DNA from: Bacillus aerolatus
GTDB lineage: Bacteria; Bacillota; Bacilli; Bacillales; Domibacillaceae
Length of the DNA stretch: 64,000 bases
Assembly: GCF_009183655.1 (NCBI RefSeq)
Contig: NZ_WEIO01000008.1
Span: 124,001 to 188,000 of the forward strand
Direction of reading: 5' to 3'
Shown: positions 1 to 9,375 of the stretch, one piece after another
Layout of the letters: each line of letters opens with the position of its first letter
How positions within the stretch are numbered: position 1 is the stretch's first letter
Notes under the pieces: generated by a model
Seen by the model: the letters and a program-made list of their open reading frames with translations, nothing else
What the model was told of the DNA's origin: nothing
The model's database searches: none
Position numbers and translations under genes: made by a program

Positions 1-1
1 T

Positions 2-1123
2 GAAGAAGACCGTTTAGCAAGGGATTACTTTTGTTCTTTCTGCAAAGAGCTCGGCATGTCCGTTCAAGTAGATGATCTCGGTAATATATATGCGATATTG
101 AAAGGAAAAGAAGACAAACCCCCAATCGTAATAGGCTCTCACATGGATACTGTAAAAAAAGGCGGCCGATTCGATGGTATTTTAGGCGTTGTTGCCGGCT
201 TAGAAATTGTTCGGACTTTAGTAGAAAATAATATAACACCGCAAATTCCTATTATGGTTGTTAACTTTACGAATGAAGAGGGCGCCAGATTTGAGCCTTC
301 GATGATGTCATCCGGCATCCTCTCAGGCAAATTTGAAAAAGCTGTAATGATGAAGAAAACAGATGTTGATGGCATTACTTTTGAAGAAGCGTTGCAGACC
401 ATTCAATATACCGGCAACGAGGAATCCCGTTTAAAAGAAGCGACCGCCTTCTTAGAGCTTCATATTGAACAAGGTCCTATTCTTGAGCGGGAATCTTTAG
501 CTATTGGGGTCGTTGAATGTGTAGTGGGGATGGTATGCTATGAAATTGAAGTAACGGGAGAATCCGACCATGCGGGAACGACACCAATGACTATGAGAAA
601 AGACGCTCTGTTTGCAGCAAACGACTTAATAACAAAAGCACGTCAAGAACTCGGTACTCTTGATGATGAGCTTGTGTTTACTATGGGAAGAATGAATGTA
701 TCCCCTAATATACACACAGTCATTCCAAATAAAGTTGTCTTCTCTCTAGAAGCAAGACATAAAGACCCAGCCGTCATCACTCAAGTAGAGGAAATGATCG
801 AGGGATTGGCACAGTTGTCTTCTGAGGAAAGCAGCGTGATCAAAGTTAAAAAATTGTGGGACCGGGATACAGTTTGGTTTAACAAACATATTTGTCACCT
901 ACTGGAACAGTCCGCAAAGTCTTTAAATTATTCATATAAACGGATGGTGAGCGGGGCTGGCCATGACGCTCAATTTATAGCAAGCTATATCCCGTCTGCC
1001 ATGATTTTTGTTCCAAGTATTAATGGAAAAAGCCACAGTGAAGACGAGCTGACTGCTTGGGAAGATTGTGAAAAAGGTATAAATGTTCTCCTGGAAACTG
1101 CGCTGGTGATTAAACCCGAATAA
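2..1123 (+). CDS. N-carbamoyl-L-amino-acid hydrolase / allantoate amidohydrolase family (M20), 5' end missing
   Basis: The reading frame is open from base 2, so the gene begins outside the window. The usable ATG at 56 is internal, because the 18 codons before it continue the family sequence. It is a cytosolic dinuclear-metal amidohydrolase that removes the carbamoyl group from N-carbamoyl amino acids, giving amino acid, CO2 and ammonia. Visible M20 signatures are GSHMDT with FDG, NEEGARF, the ELHIEQGP metal/substrate loop, the GTTPM dimerisation segment, and late GAGHDAQ and GKSHSE. About 374 residues are seen of a family length near 410. Close relatives act on N-carbamoyl-beta-alanine or allantoate, which the sequence does not separate. 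The convergent PucR gene and the nearby mmsA suggest a hydantoin/pyrimidine or ureide pathway (inference). Confidence 0.85.
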   Translation, partial: EEDRLARDYFCSFCKELGMSVQVDDLGNIYAILKGKEDKPPIVIGSHMDTVKKGGRFDGILGVVAGLEIVRTLVENNITPQIPIMVVNFTNEEGARFEPSMMSSGILSGKFEKAVMMKKTDVDGITFEEALQTIQYTGNEESRLKEATAFLELHIEQGPILERESLAIGVVECVVGMVCYEIEVTGESDHAGTTPMTMRKDALFAANDLITKARQELGTLDDELVFTMGRMNVSPNIHTVIPNKVVFSLEARHKDPAVITQVEEMIEGLAQLSSEESSVIKVKKLWDRDTVWFNKHICHLLEQSAKSLNYSYKRMVSGAGHDAQFIASYIPSAMIFVPSINGKSHSEDELTAWEDCEKGINVLLETALVIKPE

Positions 1124-1234
1124 TATTGTTTATCCAGTTGCCGGGTTATCGAAAAGCTTAGTCACTCATTTATATAATGAATTAGGAAACGCACGGACAC
1201 TTCATTTTATTAGAAAATACGTGAATAATTAAAA

Positions 1235-1269
1235 AGTTTATGCCCGATTTTATTATTCGGGCATAAACT
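1235..1269. terminator. Bidirectional terminator between convergent genes
   Basis: A perfect 13-bp inverted repeat (AGTTTATGCCCGA and its complement at 1257-1269) with a 9-nt loop lies between the 3' ends of the amidohydrolase and pucR genes. An A-tract precedes it and AT-rich sequence follows, so it could serve both strands. Confidence 0.8.
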
Positions 1270-1329
1270 GAATAATATTTATATATCTCATTAGTTAGCA
1301 ATAGCTTATTCTTCCCTATCAATATATGC

Positions 1330-2919
1330 TTATTTATTTCTTTCCACATATTCGTAAGCACACATTGCAAATTCAATTGCCTGGCGTTTGGATGGCTCCA
1401 TAAAATCTTCTCCTAAAAGTTCATATAGTTTATCCAGCCGGTGATAAAGAGTCTGCCGGACAATATAAAGGCGCTCTGCTGCCTCCTTCTTTGACCCGTT
1501 GCACTGTAAATAAATCTTCAGCGTATTCATTAGTTTAGCATTATGAAGCTTGTCAAATGCAAGGACAGGATGTAAATAATCAGCGATAAACTCATCAAGA
1601 ATTCCTTTTTCTTGAGCAGCATAAATCAATCGATATATATGTAAGTCATTATAAAAATAACTAGTTCGTTCGCTGGGAACGTTTTCTCTAATAACGGATG
1701 CTATCTTTGCTTTTTCATAGCTCGTTTTTACTTCGGTTAGCTTATCAACTATTGTTCCTACACTAATTTGATTATGGAAAACCGGTTTGTTTTTCAAATA
1801 TTCTGACCTCAATATTTGCTCAATTCCTGCTTTTATTCTTTGCTTGCAATCACTTTTATTTCGCTTATCAAGTAAAATAAAAACGATTTCCTTTTTTAAA
1901 GCAGCCGATAAAAGAAAAAATCCGTGTTCTTGAAAAACAGAACGCATCAACATTTTTAAGTAAGTAATATTCGAGCTGTCTTTATCCAATTGTTTCGCAT
2001 GCAGCAAAAAGACCGCTGCTGTTTTAGGTTTTAAATCAGGTTCAAGATTTATCAGAAACCTGCTGATTTGCTCTTCACTATGCTCTCCTTTCAGCCATTC
2101 TTGAATCCAGTCTGCTTCCTTTGATCTTCTTCTTTCTTCTGTCCATAATTCACGTAAAATCACTTGAGCAAGAGCCGTTACCGTACGGTCCAAAATCAGC
2201 GTCTCAAATTCTGTCATTGTTCCCTCTTCTGAAATAATCATCAACTCCGCAAAACTTTGGTTCCATACATGTATTTCTTGACGCGCGATACTGCCACCCG
2301 TCTCAAGCCTGTTTTCATTGATCGATTGGAGTATTTGTTGATTTTCTTTTTTCGCTTTATTCGAAATGACCTCCGCATGGCCTTCTTTCGGGAAGTAAAT
2401 AACGGGCATGTCAATTTGTTCATACATCATTTCAAGGATTTTATCCTTAGTATCTGTCTCAAGCAACACTTCATTCAGCCTGCGTGAATAATCCTCCAAG
2501 TCTGTAATCATTTGATACTGTTTTTTGATAATTAACGTGTGTACACTCTCTGTTATATCGACAAACCGGACTTCCTCGTAAAATACAATGATCGGAAAAT
2601 CGTGACGGTCAGCGAGTTGAATAATTTCAAAAGGAATCTCACTCATGTATTTTCCAAGCTCTATACACAAGCCAGCTCCCCGGCAATCAATCAATTGCTG
2701 CACGAGGGACAGCAATGTTTTTTTACCTTCCTTCCAGCCAACACCTGTTGAAAGGATCAATTCATCTCCATTTAATAGATTGCTAACGTCGGATATTTCC
2801 ATAACGTGCACCCATTTTACAGTTCGGTGTGTTCCGCTTTTTCCTGCCACGATTTCCGCCTTTTGAAAATGTTCATTCTCCAACACTTCTTGTACAGATA
2901 ATTTAATTTCATTCTTCAT
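1330..2919 (-). CDS. PucR-family transcriptional regulator
   Basis: About 529 aa. Residues ~5-125 form the PucR N-terminal sensory domain (HVMEISD, NGDELILSTG). The C-terminus carries the PucR/CdaR helix-turn-helix (GSKKEAAERLYIVRQTLYHR). Relatives switch on purine, allantoin, hydantoin or amino-acid catabolic genes in response to pathway metabolites. I place the start at the ATG of MKNEIK because AAGGTG lies 5 nt upstream; an ATG six codons earlier lacks a comparable site. It is convergent with the amidohydrolase gene, so it could control that gene or the mmsA branch. Its ligand cannot be read from the sequence. Confidence 0.88.
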   Translation of the reverse strand: MKNEIKLSVQEVLENEHFQKAEIVAGKSGTHRTVKWVHVMEISDVSNLLNGDELILSTGVGWKEGKKTLLSLVQQLIDCRGAGLCIELGKYMSEIPFEIIQLADRHDFPIIVFYEEVRFVDITESVHTLIIKKQYQMITDLEDYSRRLNEVLLETDTKDKILEMMYEQIDMPVIYFPKEGHAEVISNKAKKENQQILQSINENRLETGGSIARQEIHVWNQSFAELMIISEEGTMTEFETLILDRTVTALAQVILRELWTEERRRSKEADWIQEWLKGEHSEEQISRFLINLEPDLKPKTAAVFLLHAKQLDKDSSNITYLKMLMRSVFQEHGFFLLSAALKKEIVFILLDKRNKSDCKQRIKAGIEQILRSEYLKNKPVFHNQISVGTIVDKLTEVKTSYEKAKIASVIRENVPSERTSYFYNDLHIYRLIYAAQEKGILDEFIADYLHPVLAFDKLHNAKLMNTLKIYLQCNGSKKEAAERLYIVRQTLYHRLDKLYELLGEDFMEPSKRQAIEFAMCAYEYVERNK

Positions 2920-3093
2920 ATGTACACCTTGCCTCAATAAGGAATAGTTTTATATTAGTTTAAATTCAAATCAAGGAACATTCAATGATATGAAGGTTTG
3001 GCAGTCCAACCTTAGGCAGATGAAAAAGAATTTATTATTTAACTCTTTGTTACTTACATGATAACGGCCGAAGCGGTTTGCTTATATTTAAAA

Positions 3094-3134
3094 AGGCTGC
3101 CCGTAAGTCAGTTATCTGACTTATGAGACAGCCT
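3094..3134 (-). terminator. Terminator downstream of mmsA
   Basis: A stem-loop with AGGCTG...CAGCCT outer arms and TAAGTCAG/CTGACTTA inner arms sits just past the mmsA stop. On the minus strand it is followed by a short T-run. Confidence 0.7.
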
Positions 3135-3161
3135 CCTCTTTTGTTTAGAAAAGCTTTTATT

Positions 3162-4619
3162 TCACCATCTAGCTGTAAGCATTTTACGTCTCGTGTAGAA
3201 CTCTACCCCATCTGATCCATTGGCATGCAGGTCGCCATAAAAAGAGTTTTTCCATCCGGAAAACGGGAAGAACGCCATTGGAGCAGGGACTCCAATATTT
3301 ACCCCAAGCATCCCCACTTGAATGTTTTCTCTAAAATACCGTACATCGTGGCCGCTAGCCGTAAATAAACAGGCTCCGTTCCCAAAATCGGATTGGTTTG
3401 TCAGATCGATTGCCTCTTCTAAGCTATTCACGCGAACAATGGATAAGACCGGTGCGAAGATTTCTTCTTTCCAGATTTTCATATTCGGCTGCACTTGATC
3501 AAAGATCGTTGGGCCGATAAAGTATCCCTTCTCATGGTTAAGTTCATCTTTTCGTCCATCCCTAACTAAAACAGCGCCTTCTTGTTCCCCACTTTCAATA
3601 TAGTTTTTCGTTTTTTCCTTATGCTCCTGGCGAATAACCGGGCCTAAAAAGACATCCTCCTCTAACCCGTCACCCATCTTGAGGTTATCCGCTGCTTCCG
3701 TCAGCTTTTGCACGAGTGAGTCCGCTGCATCGCCTACAGCCACAACAACAGAACAAGCCATGCAACGCTCGCCTGCCGAACCGTAAGCAGCATTAATAAT
3801 TTCTTTCACAGCTAAATCTAAGTCGCAATCCGGCATAACGATTGTATGATTCTTAGCTCCGGCTAAAGCTTGCACCCGTTTGCCATAATTGGCAGCGGTT
3901 TGATAAATATACTTTGCCACCGGCTGTGAACCAACGAATGAAATGGCTGCCACATCTTCATGCTCCAGCAATCCATTCACGACATCATGAGCCCCGTGAA
4001 CAATGTTTAAAACGCCGTTTGGAAGTCCTGCTTCTTGAAACAGTTCCGCTAAACGATTGGCCAGAAGCGGCGTGCGTTCAGATGGTTTTAATACGAATGT
4101 ATTTCCGCAGGCAATCGCCAGCGGGAACATCCAGCATGGCACCATCATCGGAAAGTTAAACGGAGTAATTCCCCCTACTACCCCTACCGGATAGCGGAAC
4201 ATACCGGATTCAATATTTGTTGAGATGTCTGGAAGTTGTTTTCCCATCATTAACGTAGGAGCTCCCGCTGCGAACTCCACACATTCAATGCCGCGCTGCA
4301 CTTCGCCATACGCTTCACCATAGTTCTTTCCATTTTCTTGTGTAATAAGCTTCGCAAGTGCTTCCCAATTATCCACTAACAATTGCTGGTATTTAAATAA
4401 AATTCTTGCTCTTTTAGGCACAGGCGTCTGGCTCCATGTTTTAAACGCTTCTTTCGCCGTTTGAACGGCAACATGTACATCCTCTTTTGTTGAGATCGGA
4501 ACATTTGCCAAGTTCTCACCTGTAGCTGGATTAGGCACTGGTCTATATTCATCTGTCTTCACTTCTATCCATTTACCACCAATATAATTTTTTAATATAT
4601 TTGTCGTTGTAATTGTCAT
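3162..4619 (-). CDS. mmsA: CoA-acylating methylmalonate/malonate semialdehyde dehydrogenase
   Basis: 485 aa, the usual length for MmsA/IolA. It oxidises (methyl)malonate semialdehyde with NAD+ and CoA to propionyl-CoA or acetyl-CoA plus CO2, in the cytosol. It shows the ALDH nucleotide-binding [12 protein letters not shown] segment, LKPSERTP and the catalytic cysteine C286 in [10 protein letters not shown], which is typical of the CoA-dependent class. A ribosome site (GGAGAGAGGG) precedes the ATG. It lies downstream of the broken alcohol dehydrogenase gene and is probably transcribed from the -24/-12 promoter at 5566-5581. Malonate semialdehyde arises from beta-alanine, the product of N-carbamoyl-beta-alanine hydrolysis, so a link with the first gene of the window is plausible but not proven. 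Confidence 0.92.
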   Translation of the reverse strand: MTITTTNILKNYIGGKWIEVKTDEYRPVPNPATGENLANVPISTKEDVHVAVQTAKEAFKTWSQTPVPKRARILFKYQQLLVDNWEALAKLITQENGKNYGEAYGEVQRGIECVEFAAGAPTLMMGKQLPDISTNIESGMFRYPVGVVGGITPFNFPMMVPCWMFPLAIACGNTFVLKPSERTPLLANRLAELFQEAGLPNGVLNIVHGAHDVVNGLLEHEDVAAISFVGSQPVAKYIYQTAANYGKRVQALAGAKNHTIVMPDCDLDLAVKEIINAAYGSAGERCMACSVVVAVGDAADSLVQKLTEAADNLKMGDGLEEDVFLGPVIRQEHKEKTKNYIESGEQEGAVLVRDGRKDELNHEKGYFIGPTIFDQVQPNMKIWKEEIFAPVLSIVRVNSLEEAIDLTNQSDFGNGACLFTASGHDVRYFRENIQVGMLGVNIGVPAPMAFFPFSGWKNSFYGDLHANGSDGVEFYTRRKMLTARW

Positions 4620-4681
4620 TTTCCCTCTCTCCTTCTTATCTTAAATTTGAACTATAAACAAATCATCAATGAAAATAATAA

Positions 4682-5538
4682 TCAATTCCTTATCGTGTTC
4701 AGCGATGGAGAAAATTGATAATCATAACAAACCTTATATAACTCCATAATTTCTTCTTTGACAGGGACTTTTGGGTTATTTGCAGGACTTCCGCTTGCCA
4801 GCGCATCATCTGCCATTTTTAAAAGAGCAGCTAGAAAATCTTTTTCAGGAATTCCCCAGCTTTTTAAATTAGGAATATTCAAGTTCACGCACAACTCTTT
4901 TATCTTATTAATAGCTAAATGAGCGATCTCATCCACTGACCGGCTCTCTCTTTCCTTTTCATCCAAGAGAATTTCCGCGATACTTGCGAGTTGACCTTTG
5001 CACGCCACTTTGCTAAATTCTAATACTGCTGGGAGCAGCTTGACGTTAGAGACACCGTGGATAAATTCGTAATTACTGTCACATCTGTTGCTTCAGAACC
5101 TGTGCCTGCAGTTGTCGGAATAGCGATATGGGCAATTCTTGAAGTCTCGGCCCGTTTTCGATTTCCCATATAGTCCCCAACATAGCCTCCATTTTTCTCT
5201 AACACGACAATCGCTTTTGCAGTATCAATACAGCTGCCTCCCCCAAGTGAAATAACGAGATCACATTTTTCTTTTATAAGTAAATCTAGTGATTCAGCTA
5301 CATATTGATCTGTTGGCTCTGAAGAAACCCCCTCGTAAACAACTGCTTCCATTCCTTCCGCTAAGAGCATTTTTTTACTTGTTTCCACATATCCTAACTT
5401 AGTCATGATGTGATCTGTGACAACGAGTGCTTTCTTCCCTCTGGCAGAAGCTTCTTTTCCCAATTGTTGAAAAGCACCTTGCCCGTACACTATTTTTTGT
5501 GGAGATTGAAAAACAGCAGGTTTATCCATTCCATCCAC
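4682..5538 (-). pseudogene. Iron-containing alcohol dehydrogenase with internal deletion and frameshift
   Basis: The N-terminal part (5538-5020) is a good Fe-ADH start: VYGQGAF, the GGGSCIDTAK NAD loop and TTAGTGSEATDVTVITN. After VITN the frame runs into unrelated codons and stops. In another frame the family sequence resumes at FIHGVSN (about 5050) and continues through LLPAVLEFSK to the normal C-terminus ending at 4682. Between VITN and HGVSN the family normally has roughly 110 residues with the DxxxH and first HxxxH metal ligands; these are absent. The gene therefore cannot make an active enzyme. It was first in an operon with mmsA. Intact relatives reduce short aldehydes such as malonate, succinate or lactaldehyde-type substrates. 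Confidence 0.88.
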
Positions 5539-5565
5539 CTCTTTTTGTTAGTCAATCACTATAAA

Positions 5566-5581
5566 TGCAAGATACATGCCA
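5566..5581 (-). promoter_or_regulatory. Sigma-54 (-24/-12) promoter of the adh-mmsA operon
   Basis: On the minus strand the sequence reads TGGCATGTATCTTGCA: GG and GC separated by exactly 10 nt, close to the TGGCAC-N5-TTGCW consensus. It lies 28 nt upstream of the first ATG, and a sigma-54 activator gene is encoded immediately upstream in the same direction. A perfect 6-bp inverted repeat (TTTTGC-N5-GCAAAA, 5715-5731) further upstream is a candidate activator site. Confidence 0.75.
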
Positions 5582-5774
5582 ATCGCAACTGCCACATTTT
5601 CGCTTAAACAGACAGAAAGATGAAGCTTATTCACTACGCTTTTTATAAATTGTATATAGACAACTACACAATTAGCCAAAAAACGTAGAATCGGTCTCGA
5701 AGAAAGCTGTTATGTTTTGCTGAAAGCAAAAAGGGAAATGGTATAAATAACTAGAAATTAAGGAGGTGGAAACA

Positions 5775-5882
5775 ATGAGTTTACTTTACGCCAAGGCAAT
5801 GGAAGCGTTTAAGAAAGATGCCGAGCCTCAGAACACAGCTAAAATTCAAACTACGAAGTCCAAACATAAAGACTCCAAATAA
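5775..5882 (+). CDS. Small basic protein, 35 aa, unknown
   Basis: A 35-codon ORF (MSLLYAKAMEAF... ending HKDSK) has a very strong ribosome site (AAGGAGGTGG) 5 nt before its ATG. It is divergent from the adh-mmsA operon and lies in the gap between that operon and the sigma-54 activator genes. The peptide is lysine-rich with a short hydrophobic start. No family recognised. The strong ribosome site is the main support for it being real. Confidence 0.5.
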   Translation: MSLLYAKAMEAFKKDAEPQNTAKIQTTKSKHKDSK

Positions 5883-6065
5883 AGATTTTTCTGTAATAGA
5901 TAATTGTTCGAAAATATCTATATATGGGATGTCAGCAGGAAACTGCATTGCCTGACGACACCCCAAAAAGTAAGAAACCCATCTCAAAAAAGTCGATTTT
6001 CCGTACGATAAGAATTGGCTTTTTTGTTCTTTTGTCAAACTATTAGCTGGTTTAGTTGAAGCCCC

Positions 6066-6302
6066 CTACAATCTTATGTGCTTACTTTGCATAATTCCAA
6101 ATTTTTTGATTTTTTGATACAAAGTTGTGCGGTGAATCCCAAGCCGCTTTGCCGCCTTTGTTTTATTTCCTTCCGTTCCTTGAAGCACCTTCATAATCAG
6201 AGCTTTTTCTTTTTCAAAACTGTCCTGTTTCGCTTTCTCTAAAATATTGTTTAGAGGCTCTGCTGTTGTTTTAATCTGACTAAATGAATTTCCTTCTGTC
6301 AT
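6066..6302 (-). CDS. Fis-type DNA-binding domain, detached C-terminus of the sigma-54 activator
   Basis: 78 aa. The last ~45 residues are a Fis-type helix-turn-helix ([20 protein letters not shown]), exactly what should end a sigma-54 activator. Its ATG overlaps the stop of the upstream ORF as ATGA, so it could be translated by coupling, or the two ORFs could be one gene split by a frameshift. Without it the AAA+ protein has no DNA-binding part. I regard a frameshift or sequencing error as most likely. Confidence 0.7.
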   Translation of the reverse strand: MTEGNSFSQIKTTAEPLNNILEKAKQDSFEKEKALIMKVLQGTEGNKTKAAKRLGIHRTTLYQKIKKFGIMQSKHIRL

Positions 6303-7660
6303 TGCGCTTCTTCCAACTCTGTTGTCTCATTTAATTGGCCAGCAGATTTTCCCGCAGAAACATTCATCGCTTGAATATAATCCAGACTGTCCTTTAGTGT
6401 AATCAGATCCCTTTCGATTAACGCAACGAGACGTTCAACGGTATTAACTAATTCACGAATATTTCCCGGCCACTCATAGTTAATAAAAGCGGATACAGCC
6501 TCCGAAGTCATTTGTTTTTCGGCTAGTCCATAATTCCGGCAGACTTCTTTAAGGTAATGAGATAATAAAGTTGGAATATCGCTTTTTCGCTCTCTTAACG
6601 GTGGGATGTGAAGCCTGATAATATCGAGACGATAAAACAAGTCTTCACGAAATGTGCCTTCCTTCACCATTTCTTCCAGATTCCTATTTGTAGCCGCAAT
6701 CACCCGCATATGGACTTGATATTTCTTCACTCCTCCCACACGTTCTGCTTCTTTTTCCTGCAGGACGCGCAGAAGCTTTGTTTGCATCACCGCAGACATT
6801 TCACCAATTTCATCTAAAAATAAAGTGCCGTTATTGGCAAGCTCAATCTTTCCAGGTTTCCCCCCTTTTCTAGCACCTGTAAAAGCTCCATCCTCATAGC
6901 CAAAAAGCTCAGATTCTATTAAATTTTCTGGAATAGCTGCACAGTTTACGGAAATGAGCGGACCGGCAGCATAACGGCTAAGCTGATGTATGCTTTTGGC
7001 AAACATTTCCTTGCCCGTTCCGCTTTCTCCTGTAATTAATACGGTTGCAGCTGTTCTTGCGGCTCGCCTTGCCAGCCGCTTCACTGTTGATAAACTCTCG
7101 CTGTCACCAATAATTTGTCCGATCGTCACATTTTTTTCAATCGTACTTTTTTTAATGGATGAGAAAGCTTCCTCTTTCCATTTTATATTATTCTTTTGAA
7201 GTCTCTCAAGATTCTTCTGTAAAATATGTAAATAATTCATTAATCCATCTAATATATCTTGTCTCGTTAATATCCCCACAAGTTTAGATTTCGAATCAAT
7301 AACGGGAAATTGCTTATACGGAAATGAAAGAAGCCCGGTAATTAGCTCGTCTTCTTGCACAGTAACAAACTTTTCTTTCTTAGGATAAGGAATAATATCT
7401 TCGGCAGACTGCCCATTAACTAGATAATGCAAAAGGTGTTTAGTTGTTATAAGTCCGATTAGATTCTTTTCGTCATTTACCATTGGAAGTGAACCAACCT
7501 GAGACTTGAGCAGCTTATCCGCTATATCTTTAATCGTTTGATGAGATGTAACTACATAGGGGTTTGGAGTCATCCAGTTCTTAATTTGCAAAAAGTCATT
7601 TTCATCTAATCTTTCATACGGAAGATTTTCCTTATATAAATCCTGCACAGACAAAGCCAT
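6299..7660 (-). CDS. Sigma-54-dependent activator with paired CBS domains, lacking the HTH
   Basis: 453 aa. Residues ~25-150 hold two CBS modules ([21 protein letters not shown] and the DELITGLL...[12 protein letters not shown] repeat), which usually bind adenosine nucleotides. Residues ~185-420 form the AAA+ domain, with Walker A GESGTGKE and the sigma-54 contact loop EDGAFTGA. The ORF stops after ~35 linker residues; the Fis-type HTH follows in the overlapping ORF at 6302-6066. The product should activate the -24/-12 promoter at 5566-5581. The combination of split activator and deleted adh suggests a decaying regulon. Confidence 0.88.
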   Translation of the reverse strand: MALSVQDLYKENLPYERLDENDFLQIKNWMTPNPYVVTSHQTIKDIADKLLKSQVGSLPMVNDEKNLIGLITTKHLLHYLVNGQSAEDIIPYPKKEKFVTVQEDELITGLLSFPYKQFPVIDSKSKLVGILTRQDILDGLMNYLHILQKNLERLQKNNIKWKEEAFSSIKKSTIEKNVTIGQIIGDSESLSTVKRLARRAARTAATVLITGESGTGKEMFAKSIHQLSRYAAGPLISVNCAAIPENLIESELFGYEDGAFTGARKGGKPGKIELANNGTLFLDEIGEMSAVMQTKLLRVLQEKEAERVGGVKKYQVHMRVIAATNRNLEEMVKEGTFREDLFYRLDIIRLHIPPLRERKSDIPTLLSHYLKEVCRNYGLAEKQMTSEAVSAFINYEWPGNIRELVNTVERLVALIERDLITLKDSLDYIQAMNVSAGKSAGQLNETTELEEAQ

Positions 7661-7763
7661 CCCTCTCCATCCTTTATTATGTATTTCTTTTCATTTCCTT
7701 ATATAAAGAAAATTCGGTCTTTTGAACAAAAGTCCTCTAAATTGTTAAATTGTTTTCCGTAAC

Positions 7764-7810
7764 AAAAAAGATGACCTTGTTTAGTATTTTCTAAACTTGA
7801 TCATCTTTTT
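7764..7810 (-). terminator. Terminator of the amino-acid ABC transporter operon
   Basis: Near-perfect stem AAAAAAGATGA...GTTTAG / CTAAAC...TCATCTTTTT, located just past the ATPase stop on the minus strand. Confidence 0.8.
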
Positions 7811-7847
7811 ATTTAGCGGCTATTTTTAACAACCCCTAGAAAAAATA

Positions 7848-8603
7848 TTACTCCTCTTTTACTCTCATTAGAAACCTTTTTGTTCTTTCTTCCTTAGGAC
7901 AATTAAATATTTCTTCCGAAGTTCCTTCCTCGACAATAACTCCACCGTCCATAAAAATGACACGATCAGCTACTTCTTTGGCAAAATTCATTTCATGTGT
8001 AACGACTACCATCGTCATTCCTTCTTGAGCTAAATCTTTCATCACTTGCAGAACTTCTCTAACAAGTTCCGGATCTAAAGCAGATGTAGGTTCATCATAG
8101 AGCATGACCATCGGTTTCATTGAAAGTGCCCGAGCAATAGCCACCCTTTGCTGCTGCCCTCCCGAAAGCTGTGATGGATAATGATCACAGCGTTCTCCAA
8201 GTCCTACTTTTTCTAAAAGTGATTTGGCTAACTTCCTTGCTTCTTCACGTTCCACTCCTTGAACGACTATAGGACCTTCCATTACATTTTCGATGGCCGT
8301 TTTATGTGGAAATAGATTAAATTGTTGAAAAACAAAGCCTGTTCTTTTTCGTAATTCCTTTATTTCATTTTTTCGTTTACGACTTGTTTTTTCACCGGCA
8401 GCTACTTCTTGCTGACCTATTTGAATGACCCCTTCGGTCGGTTCTTCTAAAAAAGTTAAGCAACGCAACAGTGTGGATTTTCCAGAACCGCTCGGCCCCA
8501 TGAGAACGACTACTTCACTCTTATTTACAGTAAGGTCAATTCCTTGAAGAACTTCATTAGTCCCAAACTTCTTTTTGAGGTTTGTTAATTGAATAATGCT
8601 CAT
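7848..8603 (-). CDS. Polar amino-acid ABC transporter ATP-binding protein (GlnQ-like)
   Basis: 251 aa ATPase of the polar amino-acid uptake family (PAAT). Walker [12 protein letters not shown]-loop FVFQQFNLF, signature LSGGQQQR and Walker [13 protein letters not shown] are all present, then the H-loop VVTHEM. It powers import through the permease encoded just upstream. I use the second in-frame ATG (MSIIQL), since AAAGGAG lies 6 nt before it while the first ATG abuts the site. It is last in the operon SBP - dehydrogenase - permease - ATPase. Its substrate must be inferred from the operon, with a basic amino acid favoured. Confidence 0.92.
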   Translation of the reverse strand: MSIIQLTNLKKKFGTNEVLQGIDLTVNKSEVVVLMGPSGSGKSTLLRCLTFLEEPTEGVIQIGQQEVAAGEKTSRKRKNEIKELRKRTGFVFQQFNLFPHKTAIENVMEGPIVVQGVEREEARKLAKSLLEKVGLGERCDHYPSQLSGGQQQRVAIARALSMKPMVMLYDEPTSALDPELVREVLQVMKDLAQEGMTMVVVTHEMNFAKEVADRVIFMDGGVIVEEGTSEEIFNCPKEERTKRFLMRVKEE

Positions 8604-8642
8604 GCCCATCTCCTTTTAAATCTGTATTTACAAAATTCAATC

Positions 8643-9299
8643 TTAGAGTGCAATATGTTGAGATGTTCGCTTCTCCAGCCTATCCAGCATGACAGAAAAA
8701 ACCGTAATGATTATCCAATAAAGCGCCGCAGCCAATAAATAAATCGTTAACGGTTCGAATGTTTTAGCAATGAGCAATGATGACATCTGCAATAATTCTG
8801 TTACCGTAATGACCGAGATAAGAGATGTATCTTTAATTAGTACGATAAATGAATTGGACATTGTAGGGATGGCAATACGAAGACTTTGTGGAAGTATAAT
8901 TCTTCGTAAAGCTTGCCAGTAAGTCATCCCAAGGGATACTGAGGCTTCCATTTGTCCTTTATCAACGGATAGGATAGAAGCTCGAAAGGACTCTGATAAA
9001 TAAGCCCCCGCATTTAAACTTAACGCAAGTATTCCTGATGGTATCGGATCCAATTCAATATTTACTTGAGGTAAGCCGTAATAAATTACGAAAATTTGTA
9101 CGAGCAGCGGTGTACCACGAAAAATAGAAACATATAAAGAAGCAATGGCGTCTAGCAGCTTAATCTTGGATATTCTTGCTAATGCCGTGAAAAACCCGAG
9201 AAGAAGAGCAATTAAAATCGATACCACTGCTAAAAAAATTGTCATTAACGTAGCATTTAGTAAAGTTGGCAAGGACTCAATAATTATTGAGATATCCAT
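8643..9299 (-). CDS. Polar amino-acid ABC transporter permease
   Basis: 218 aa with about five membrane segments, the typical size for HisM/GlnP-like permeases. The EAA loop is visible as EASVSLGMTYWQALRRIILPQ near residues 135-155. GGAGGAAA precedes the ATG. It lies 39 nt upstream of the ATPase start. It forms the membrane channel with the ATPase and the lipoprotein encoded at 10628. Confidence 0.92.
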   Translation of the reverse strand: MDISIIIESLPTLLNATLMTIFLAVVSILIALLLGFFTALARISKIKLLDAIASLYVSIFRGTPLLVQIFVIYYGLPQVNIELDPIPSGILALSLNAGAYLSESFRASILSVDKGQMEASVSLGMTYWQALRRIILPQSLRIAIPTMSNSFIVLIKDTSLISVITVTELLQMSSLLIAKTFEPLTIYLLAAALYWIIITVFSVMLDRLEKRTSQHIAL

Positions 9300-9375
9300 G
9301 AAGTTTCCTCCAATCTAACTATCTTACGATCCAAAAATAAATTCATATGTTCATATTTAGGGAGAAAAATTCGTA

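Noticed and set aside
1182-1376. 64-codon minus-strand frame beyond the pucR stop
   Set aside because: Overlaps the terminator and the pucR 3' end in another frame; low-complexity AT-rich.
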